Notes under the pieces: model-generated | Seen by the model: only the letters and a program-made list of their open reading frames with translations | What the model was told of the DNA's origin: nothing | The model's database searches: none | Translations under genes and position numbers: made by a program | Assembly (NCBI GenBank): GCA_945957225.1 | Contig: CAMFKK010000034.1 | Coordinates: 1-12,183, forward strand | Direction of reading: 5' to 3' | DNA: 12,183 nucleotides | Origin: an uncultured Sphingobacteriia bacterium | GTDB taxonomy: Bacteria; Bacteroidota; Bacteroidia; Chitinophagales; Chitinophagaceae | Shown here: piece after piece, positions 6,136 through 12,183 of the stretch | Numbering within the stretch: position 1 is the first letter of the stretch | How the letters are laid out: each line of letters opens with the position of its first letter

Positions 6136-9100
6136 TTAAAAGCTTGCATTTACACCAAATATGAAACTGCGGCTTTTTGGATAAGCAGAATAATCAAGGC
6201 CTGGAGTCAATGGACTGTTTCTAACACTCACTTCAGGGTCATATCCAGTGTACTTGGTAAATACAGCCAAGTTATTGGCAGTAAAGTAGAATCTCAATTT
6301 AGAGATTTTCATTTTACGCAATTTTTCAACTGGTACACTATAACCAACGGTAAAGTTGTTAATTCTTAAGAAAGATCCATCTTCAATTGCCCATGAACTT
6401 GGGTAGAAAGCTCCTGTACCTTTAATAGGCTGCCAAATACTTGCGTTGGCATTCAAAGCTGATAATTGGTCAGGAGCTATTCCAACTACTTTACCTGTTG
6501 AATTAACCCATTGTGCTGTTTGGCCTGTTGCTGTTACTACTTTCCAACGACCCGCCATTAAATCAATCATGTTTGAGTTTCCTGTATATCCATTTGTAAA
6601 TTCAACTTTATTGGCATTATAAATATCATTGCCATAAGAGAAGTTTACAAACAAACTCATATCCCAATTTTTATACGTGAATTGGTTATTCCATCCGCCA
6701 GTGAATTTTGGTGTTGGATTACCAATAATGGTTCTATCCTTGTCAAGATTGATTACTCCATCGCCATCTAAATCTTTAAATTTCACTGAACCTGGTTGAA
6801 TGGTTCCAATAATACCAGCATTATTTACTGTACCCGCTTTCAAAGTGTATACACTGGTTGCTGCATCATAATCAAAATCAGACACTTTGTAAAAACCGTC
6901 ATTTACCAATCCCCACATAGAACCTACAGGATCTCCAATTCTAATAATATAATCAGTGGGTTGACCCGATACACCCCAGCTAGCTGCAGGATAAAATAAC
7001 TTTTGATTCAATCCAAGCGCTTCTACTTTGTTCTTGTTAAATGCCATATTAAAACTAGAGTTCCAAGTGAAATCTGCCTTTTTAATAACCAACGCATTCA
7101 ATTGAAATTCAACACCCTTATTGGAGGTTTTTCCAATATTTTGTAATTGTGTTGCATATCCATAAGTTGAAGCAATAGGCACATTCAATAGAAGGTTTTT
7201 AGCATTGTTGTTGTAGACATCAACACTCAATGAAATCCTATCTTTGAATAGACTCAAATCCATACCATAGTTTTGGCTTTCATTAGACTCCCACTGTAAA
7301 GCTTCATTCACTAAACCAGCAGAGTAGTAAGCAGTTACCGCCTGATTGTTGATTCCATAATAATAAGTACCATCATTTCTAAATGTGGTTAGGAATAAAT
7401 AATCATTAATCCTATTATTACCAACATTTCCATAGCTAGCTCTAAATTTAAGATCGCTGATAAAGCGAACATTCTCCATGAATTTTTCATTCTTTACCCT
7501 CCATGCAAATGATCCTGCAGGAAAATAACCCCATTGTTTACCTGGCGCAAATTTTGAGGCTCCGTCAGCACGTACATTAAAGGAGAAATAGTATTTATTG
7601 TCGTAAGTATAATTTATTCTACTAAAGAAAGAAAGATTGGTATACCTAGTTTTACCCATTTTAGGATATCCAGTAAATGGAATACCCATACCCAGTTTAT
7701 CAAATGCATCATTGGGAGAAGTAAAAGTTGGATAATTTCTAACCAACTGAGTATGCGATTCAGTTTTTAAATCATAGGTTTCTTCACCAACCAGGAAGTC
7801 AAAATCATGTTTACCCTTGAATTTGCTTATGGAATAGGTTAGCACATTACTATTTGTGATTGTTTTCTTTGTAACAGTATCTAATTGTGCAATAGGTTTT
7901 CTTGAACCTTGAATTACAGAATAAGGGGTAATGGAATCACTAAATTGTCTATCAATTAACTTACTATCGTCATAACCAAAAGTAGATTTAAAGCTTAGGT
8001 TTTTGGCAATATTGTATTGTAATGAAACTGTTACGTTAAATACATCAGTTGTTTTTTTCCTATATTCTGCATTTGCTAATGAAATAGGATTAACTAAGTT
8101 TAATCCGTTTCCTACATTGGGATCAGCTAAAGGATCCGCATCATCAATATCTTGGTTATTTGATAAAAACGGTCTGTATTTAACAGCATTTCTCAACCTA
8201 CTATAGGAAGACCCCTGCTCTGAAGAAACACCAGCGCCTAATACATTGGTGTTGGTGTACCTAGTAGATAAACTAGCTCTCAGATTATTGGTAATTCTAT
8301 AATCTGCTTTCAAGTTTAGCAAATGTCTTTTATAATCAGAATTCAACAAAATGGCTTTGTCTCCATTAAACGTGTATCCAAAATTGTAAGTAATTTTCTT
8401 ATTACCACCAGAAGCACTTAAACTATGCGTTTGTAAAACCCCAGTTCTTCCAGCAATCTCATCTTGCCAATCAACTGGATTTACATTTTTATAATTTGCA
8501 AGGGTATCCCAAGTTGTACCAAAATTCTTGGTAAAATTGGTACTATCTGTGCTACTTCCACGGGAACGCTCAGACTGATAGACCACATAATCATAAGGAC
8601 TAAGTACGCCTAATTTTTTGGCCAAGCTTTTTACGCCTACAAATCCATTATAGCTTAGGGTCAGTTTTCCCTGTCTGCCGCTTTTTGTGGTGATTACAAT
8701 TACACCATTTGCACCCCTTGCACCATAAATGGCTGTAGCTGCCGCATCTTTTAAGACGTCAATGGTTTGAATATTTTGTGGTGCAAGTGCAGACAAACCA
8801 TTTTCAACTTGAACACCATCAACAATATATAAAGGCGAATTATCACCCGTAATTGACATACCTCCTCTGATTCTAACTCTAACATCGGCATCAGGTGAAC
8901 CTTCTGCTGTAGAAGCAGTAACACCTGCTAAACGACCATTCAAAGCTTCTGCGGCAGAGTTTACAGGAATATCTTTTAGGTCTTTGGCGCTAACACTTGA
9001 AACAGAAGCTAGCAAATTTTTCCTTTTGATGGTCTGGTATCCAATGACTACTACTTCTTCTGGTACCGCATTCTCCTGAACCAAACTTAGGTTAATTTCT

Positions 9101-9375
9101 GAACGATTATTTACGGACTCCTGTTTTGCAACGTATCCAACGTAACTAAATACTAGCGTGGCATTACCAGGCACTGAAATACTAAATTTTCCATCTTTAT
9201 CAGTCAAAGTCATTTTGGTGCCCGCTTTTTGAGCAATTGTAACGCCTTCCAAAGGTTGGTTATTGGCACCCAATACTTTACCCGTGACTGGTTTGGCTGT
9301 ACTTTGAGCCATCAGGTTGGACTGAAATAATGCAATACTCATTAACAACAGCAACATTGATATCTTGAAGGACAT
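6136..9375 (-). CDS. SusC/RagA-family TonB-dependent outer-membrane transporter
   Basis: The outer-membrane barrel that imports glycan fragments bound by SusD, powered by TonB-ExbBD. I chose the ATG at 9375 (MSFKISMLLLLMSIALFQSNLMAQ), which gives a clean signal peptide and 1079 residues. Numbered from it: signal peptide 1-23 or 24; carboxypeptidase-regulatory-like domain about 28-100 (KPVTGKV to INLSLV); TonB-box-like EEVVVIGYQ at 106-114; plug about 119-235 with LNGRLAGV, RVRIRGG, PLYIVDGV and the SusC signature DVLKDAAATAIYGARGANGVI; then the barrel to the terminal SRSFIFGVNASF. The open frame extends upstream in phase to a TTG at 9534, with in-frame ATGs at 9480 and 9435. A candidate -7 element at 9547-9540 would start the transcript near 9533, which argues against the longest form. 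No STN domain is present, so sigma/anti-sigma signalling is unlikely. First gene of the operon. Confidence 0.96.
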   Translation of the reverse strand: MSFKISMLLLLMSIALFQSNLMAQSTAKPVTGKVLGANNQPLEGVTIAQKAGTKMTLTDKDGKFSISVPGNATLVFSYVGYVAKQESVNNRSEINLSLVQENAVPEEVVVIGYQTIKRKNLLASVSSVSAKDLKDIPVNSAAEALNGRLAGVTASTAEGSPDADVRVRIRGGMSITGDNSPLYIVDGVQVENGLSALAPQNIQTIDVLKDAAATAIYGARGANGVIVITTKSGRQGKLTLSYNGFVGVKSLAKKLGVLSPYDYVVYQSERSRGSSTDSTNFTKNFGTTWDTLANYKNVNPVDWQDEIAGRTGVLQTHSLSASGGNKKITYNFGYTFNGDKAILLNSDYKRHLLNLKADYRITNNLRASLSTRYTNTNVLGAGVSSEQGSSYSRLRNAVKYRPFLSNNQDIDDADPLADPNVGNGLNLVNPISLANAEYRKKTTDVFNVTVSLQYNIAKNLSFKSTFGYDDSKLIDRQFSDSITPYSVIQGSRKPIAQLDTVTKKTITNSNVLTYSISKFKGKHDFDFLVGEETYDLKTESHTQLVRNYPTFTSPNDAFDKLGMGIPFTGYPKMGKTRYTNLSFFSRINYTYDNKYYFSFNVRADGASKFAPGKQWGYFPAGSFAWRVKNEKFMENVRFISDLKFRASYGNVGNNRINDYLFLTTFRNDGTYYYGINNQAVTAYYSAGLVNEALQWESNESQNYGMDLSLFKDRISLSVDVYNNNAKNLLLNVPIASTYGYATQLQNIGKTSNKGVEFQLNALVIKKADFTWNSSFNMAFNKNKVEALGLNQKLFYPAASWGVSGQPTDYIIRIGDPVGSMWGLVNDGFYKVSDFDYDAATSVYTLKAGTVNNAGIIGTIQPGSVKFKDLDGDGVINLDKDRTIIGNPTPKFTGGWNNQFTYKNWDMSLFVNFSYGNDIYNANKVEFTNGYTGNSNMIDLMAGRWKVVTATGQTAQWVNSTGKVVGIAPDQLSALNANASIWQPIKGTGAFYPSSWAIEDGSFLRINNFTVGYSVPVEKLRKMKISKLRFYFTANNLAVFTKYTGYDPEVSVRNSPLTPGLDYSAYPKSRSFIFGVNASF

Positions 9376-9539
9376 TTGTTTGGAGCTGGAAAATGATAAT
9401 TGGGAAAAATTGGTTGAACAATTTGGAAAATCCATTGATAAATGGCTTCCACAACCGAGATTCGGATGTAATAGGAACATGACAAGCAGTTTAATAAAAA
9501 AATCGTTTGTGATTGGGTAATTTCTTAGGAACAACCTAC

Positions 9540-9547
9540 CAAAATTA
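9540..9547 (-). promoter_or_regulatory. Candidate -7 promoter element for susC
   Basis: On the minus strand this reads TAATTTTG, a full match to TAnnTTTG. A TTG on the same strand at 9574-9572 could be the -33 element, though the gap of 24 bp is longer than the usual 19-21. The transcript would start near 9533, giving a leader of about 160 nt to the preferred susC ATG at 9375. The operator at 9608-9625 would then lie about 75-92 bp upstream of the start. Confidence 0.45.
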
Positions 9548-9607
9548 CACCCAATGCTACACTTATATAGACAAGAGAAAATGCGATTTCGTTTTTTTTT
9601 CTACGCA

Positions 9608-9625
9608 AACGTTCCCGGTAACGTT
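9608..9625. promoter_or_regulatory. Putative LacI-family operator, copy 2 (susC/MFS intergenic)
   Basis: The 18-mer AACGTTCCCGGTAACGTT is a near-perfect palindrome centred on CCGG, symmetric at 16 of 18 positions, with identical AACGTT half-site ends. The extended site from 9603 (ACGCAA...) shares 20 of 23 positions with the copy upstream of the lacI gene. It sits between the divergent susC and MFS operons, 91 bp before the MFS ATG, so a single site could control both directions. The more symmetric sequence suggests the stronger binding site. Binding by the LacI protein encoded at 513-1538 is inference from the shared motif and proximity. Confidence 0.7.
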
Positions 9626-9715
9626 GGAACTCCATGTATTTGTCCAAAGGCCCAGTAAAACTGACTTTTTTCTTAGCGATTTACCTATTTTTAAAGACTA
9701 ACCAATGCCATTGCC

Positions 9716-11059
9716 ATGTCTTTGACCAAACCTCGTTTGAGTTTCTCCCAGATTATCAATATGAATGTGGGATTCTTTGGTATTCAATACAGTTTTGGAC
9801 TCCAACAAAGTGCTGTTAATCCTATTTACGATTTTTTGGGAGCAAGTCCTGACCAAATTCCATTATTGAATCTTGCAGGTCCTATGACAGGGCTTTTGAT
9901 CCAACCCATTATTGGAGCTATGAGTGACAAAACCTGGCATCCAAAATATGGTCGTAGAAAACCTTATTTTTTTATTGGTGCCCTGTTTTGCAGTCTTTGT
10001 TTGTTCATCTATCCCTTTAGTAGCACCCTTTGGATGGCAGGCGGATTACTTTGGGTATTGGATGCGGCTAATAATACGGCCATGGAACCCTATAGGGCAT
10101 TTATAGCAGACAAGTTACCAGCTGATCAACAACCAACTGGCTTTCTTACCCAAAGCTTTTTTACCGGTCTAGGTATTACATTGGCCAATCTTTCTCTATT
10201 TGCTTTTCAAAAAATTGATTTTCTAAAACAGTCCCATGGACAAATTCCTTATTGGGTATTTGGTTCATTTTTCCTTGGTTCTATTTGTTCCATTACATCG
10301 GTACTTTGGTCCATCAGTAAAACCCCTGAAATCCCTCCAACAGAAGAAGAACTGGCCGTATTGCGTGCAGAGAAAAAATCTGTATTTACGCCTTTTATAG
10401 AAATTTTTAGTGCCATCAAAGACATGCCAAAAGTGATGTGGCAATTAGCTTTTGTCTATCTCTTCCAATGGTACGCTTTATTTTGCTATTGGCAGAATGC
10501 TTCAAAGAGTATTGCGCAATCAGTATGGAAAACTTCACCAACCAAAGATGCCAAATTATATGAAGAAGCCGTTGGATGGGCAGGTCTTGTAAATGGTTGG
10601 TATAATGTAGTCACGTTTTTATCCGCATTTGCGCTAGTGGGATTGGCTAAAAAATATAGTCCCAAAAACGTACATATTGCCTGCCTATTAATGGCCGGTC
10701 TGGGTCTTTTGGCATTCCCACATATTGAAAACCAATACCTGCTTTTTGTTCCTATGACAGGATTTGGGATTGCATGGGCCAGTATGATGGGAGTTCCTTA
10801 TTTAATGGTTGTAAATGATATTCCTAAAGAACGCTATGGCGTATATATGGGCATCATCAATATGATGATTGTCATTCCAATGATTTTACAAACCACCACA
10901 TTTGGTTGGGTATTAAACCATGTTTTAGACAATGACCCAGGAAAGGCTATTAGCTTTGGTGGCATCTTATTATTAATTGCATGTGCTGCCACTTTACGCA
11001 TAAAGAAAACAATTCCAACAGATGATGATTTAGCCATCAATGGAAGCGGTGCACACTAA
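9716..11059 (+). CDS. MFS sugar transporter, SLC45/SuxC-like (probable sucrose/disaccharide:H+ symporter)
   Basis: An inner-membrane sugar importer of 447 residues with about 12 hydrophobic segments. The N-terminus (KPRLSFSQIINMNVGFFGIQ), LNLAGPMTGLLIQPIIGAMSD (52-71), the MFS motif-A-like loop with KYGRRKPYF (77-85) and WVLDAANNTAMEPYRAF (113-129) match the SLC45-type family that includes the xanthomonad sucrose transporter SuxC, as I recall that family. A long soluble loop around 203-235, rich in Glu and Lys, separates the two halves. The ATG at 9716 is the natural start because it gives the usual short cytosolic N-terminus. It is first in a plus-strand operon, 14 bp before a fructokinase-like gene, with a putative operator 91 bp upstream. 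Sucrose is the favoured substrate from context; maltose or another disaccharide released from plant material is an alternative. Confidence 0.9.
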   Translation: MSLTKPRLSFSQIINMNVGFFGIQYSFGLQQSAVNPIYDFLGASPDQIPLLNLAGPMTGLLIQPIIGAMSDKTWHPKYGRRKPYFFIGALFCSLCLFIYPFSSTLWMAGGLLWVLDAANNTAMEPYRAFIADKLPADQQPTGFLTQSFFTGLGITLANLSLFAFQKIDFLKQSHGQIPYWVFGSFFLGSICSITSVLWSISKTPEIPPTEEELAVLRAEKKSVFTPFIEIFSAIKDMPKVMWQLAFVYLFQWYALFCYWQNASKSIAQSVWKTSPTKDAKLYEEAVGWAGLVNGWYNVVTFLSAFALVGLAKKYSPKNVHIACLLMAGLGLLAFPHIENQYLLFVPMTGFGIAWASMMGVPYLMVVNDIPKERYGVYMGIINMMIVIPMILQTTTFGWVLNHVLDNDPGKAISFGGILLLIACAATLRIKKTIPTDDDLAINGSGAH

Positions 11060-11073
11060 CAAAAAAAGAAGAA

Positions 11074-12024
11074 ATGAAAATACTTTGTATTGGAGAGGCT
11101 TTAATAGATATGATCTGCACGGACAAAGGAAGCAGTTTATCAAATGGGCAAATTTTTTTAAAAAAGCCTGGAGGTGCCCCCACCAACGTAGCTGCAGCCA
11201 TTGCAGCATTGGGTGGACAGGTAGAACTTGCAGCTAAAGTAGGCAATGACCCCTTTGGCAAGCAGTTGATTCAGGTCATGGAAGATTTTGGTGTATCTAC
11301 TCAATACATGATTTTAGATGATGCCCATTTTACCACATTTGCTTTTGTTTCTTTAATGGAAGATGGTGAAAGGGATTTTGTATTTAATCGCGGAGCCGAT
11401 GGTTTATTATCCATAGCAGATATAGAATCCATTGATTTAACGGATATATCTATTATCCATTTTGGATCTGCAACAGCCTTTTTACCGGGTCCTTTACAGG
11501 AAGCCTATTTGAGACTTTTAGAAAAAGCAAGTGCGCAATCAATCTTTATCAGTTTTGATCCTAATTATAGGCATTTGTTATTCAAAAACAATACAGCATC
11601 TTTTGTTAAACAGACTTGGAACCTATTGAATCAGAGTCACTATTTTAAAGTAAGTGATGAGGAAGCCATCTTAATTACTGGAACAGATAACCTTGACGCA
11701 GCAGTTGACGCATTACTGAAAAACACAAAAGCCATTTTTACCATTACCCTTGGTAAAGAAGGCACATTACTTGGATTCAATGGCAGCACTTGCATTATTC
11801 CAAGTATCCCTATTAACCCTGTAGATACCACTGGCGCTGGGGATGCATTTGTGGGTGCATTGTTATACCAGTTGGCTAATTTATCGCTAACAGAAATTCT
11901 TGCATTAGAATTAATTGCTTGGCAAAAAATGGTAACCAATGCTAACAAAGCTGGGGCAAGAACCTGTGAATGGCTTGGTGCCATGGAGGCTTTTAAACAC
12001 TTGAACAATCAAATATTTGAATAA
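11074..12024 (+). CDS. PfkB-family sugar kinase, fructokinase-like
   Basis: A cytosolic ribokinase/PfkB-family kinase of 316 residues, normal for the family; most likely it makes fructose 6-phosphate from fructose and ATP. The start MKILCIGEALIDM is typical of fructokinases. The first PfkB signature is GGAPTNVAAAIAALGG (33-48), FNRGADGLL (104-112) lies in the lid/substrate region, FDPNYR is at 161-166, and the second signature DTTGAGDAFVGALL is at 251-264 with catalytic base Asp257 and the GAGD anion hole. 2-Keto-3-deoxygluconate kinase is a related alternative and would also suit a pectin locus, but the N-terminal motif and the transporter neighbour favour fructokinase. The leader contains the A-rich AAAAAAAGAAGAA directly before the ATG, a usual Bacteroidota initiation context. 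It is 14 bp after the MFS stop and just before the GH13-like gene. Confidence 0.92.
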   Translation: MKILCIGEALIDMICTDKGSSLSNGQIFLKKPGGAPTNVAAAIAALGGQVELAAKVGNDPFGKQLIQVMEDFGVSTQYMILDDAHFTTFAFVSLMEDGERDFVFNRGADGLLSIADIESIDLTDISIIHFGSATAFLPGPLQEAYLRLLEKASAQSIFISFDPNYRHLLFKNNTASFVKQTWNLLNQSHYFKVSDEEAILITGTDNLDAAVDALLKNTKAIFTITLGKEGTLLGFNGSTCIIPSIPINPVDTTGAGDAFVGALLYQLANLSLTEILALELIAWQKMVTNANKAGARTCEWLGAMEAFKHLNNQIFE

Positions 12025-12029
12025 ATTTA

Positions 12030-12183
12030 TTGAACGTGTACAACTATCAATTGCATCAACAAATCTCCCTTTCCGTTTTGCAACACCAATTGGATATTGC
12101 TGGTAAAGACAATTTGTTTTATAGCAGATTTATTGCCAATGTAGAAGAGATTGCCCAATTATATCAAAGCCTTTATCATCAAC
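12030..12183 (+). CDS. Probable GH13 amylosucrase-like enzyme, N-terminal fragment
   Basis: A frame open to the window end starts at TTG 12030 or GTG 12036; no ATG exists between the upstream in-frame stop (12018-12020) and the edge, so a non-ATG start is needed. The roughly 50 residues are helical and hydrophilic with no signal peptide, so the protein is cytosolic. They end with DNLFYSRFIANVEEIAQLYQ and then SLYHQ. This resembles the FYxRxxxNFxxLxxLYxxLYG pattern in the N-terminal helical domain of amylosucrases and sucrose hydrolases, which cleave sucrose to fructose plus glucan or glucose. The kinase stop is only 5 bp upstream, so they are in one operon, and a sucrose-cleaving enzyme would supply fructose to that kinase. 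The family call rests on a short segment and on context; the catalytic residues are outside the window. Confidence 0.5.
   Translation, partial: MNVYNYQLHQQISLSVLQHQLDIAGKDNLFYSRFIANVEEIAQLYQSLYHQ

Larger units (their letters stand above)
9376..9715. other. Divergent control region between susC and the MFS gene
   Basis: A 340-bp spacer between oppositely transcribed operons. The susC-proximal 158 bp (9376-9533) are probably the susC leader; they stay open in the susC frame but code for no recognisable domain. The predicted susC -7 element is at 9540-9547, a nine-T run is at 9592-9600, and the near-perfect operator is at 9608-9625. Between the operator and the MFS ATG I find only a one-mismatch promoter element, TATTTTTA, at 9686-9693. 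No RNA gene or other coding region is supported. Confidence 0.7.

Noticed and set aside
9376..9534. N-terminal extension of SusC to the TTG at 9534
   Set aside because: It relies on a TTG codon, lies at or upstream of the predicted transcript start, and would put about 55 residues ahead of a complete signal peptide that begins at the ATG at 9375.
9686..9693. TATTTTTA as the -7 element of the MFS operon
   Set aside because: It has one mismatch at the last base, no TTG at suitable spacing upstream, and lies in an AT-rich stretch.
11483..11492. ACCGGG-like sequence in the kinase gene as a third operator
   Set aside because: Only the central bases match; the flanking half-sites seen in the two intergenic copies are absent, and it is within coding sequence.
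11640..12008. Minus-strand 122-codon open frame inside the kinase gene
   Set aside because: It is antisense to conserved kinase sequence including the DTTGAGDAF signature, has no recognisable domain, and follows the codon pattern of the real gene.

Overview
The window looks like chromosomal DNA of an AT-rich member of the Bacteroidota. The signs are a SusC/SusD outer-membrane pair, TAnnTTTG-type promoter elements, A-rich leaders instead of strong Shine-Dalgarno sites, and secreted carbohydrate enzymes. Gene style and the SusC N-terminus suggest the Chitinophagaceae/Sphingobacteriia side of the phylum, but that placement is only inference. The first 14 bases match the inner end of the Tn5/Nextera mosaic end, so the window probably starts at a contig end carrying untrimmed adapter.

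Layout. A cut-off gene for a secreted protein leaves the window leftward (15-99, minus). A 413-bp divergent spacer follows, and then a LacI-family regulator (513-1538, plus). Converging on it with an 11-bp gap is a minus-strand polysaccharide utilization operon, in transcription order: SusC-like TonB-dependent transporter (start near 9375), SusD-like lipoprotein (6112-4292), pectinesterase CE8 (4208-3195), and glycoside hydrolase GH43 with a C-terminal beta-sandwich (3181-1550). A strong intrinsic terminator lies between susD and the pectinesterase. Divergent from susC is a plus-strand operon: SLC45/SuxC-like MFS sugar transporter (9716-11059), PfkB-family fructokinase-like kinase (11074-12024), and the start of a probable GH13 amylosucrase-like gene cut by the window end (12030-12183).

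How it fits together. The minus-strand operon is a small pectin-directed module: demethylation of homogalacturonan, removal of arabinosyl or xylosyl groups, and outer-membrane uptake. The plus-strand operon resembles an inner-membrane sucrose uptake and breakdown route (transporter, cytosolic sucrose-cleaving enzyme, fructose kinase), comparable to the xanthomonad sux locus. The two appear to share one regulator. A near-identical LacI-type operator (core CGTTCCCGGTA) occurs twice, and both copies are in intergenic DNA: one upstream of the lacI gene (343-360) and one between susC and the MFS gene (9608-9625). The simplest reading is a single LacI-family protein that controls itself, the SusCD/pectin operon and the sucrose-type operon.

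No tRNA, rRNA, CRISPR array, insertion sequence or phage gene was seen. No new defence or mobile system was found. The most interesting signals are the shared operator, the joining of a pectin module to a sucrose-type module, and the terminator/promoter arrangement inside the PUL.
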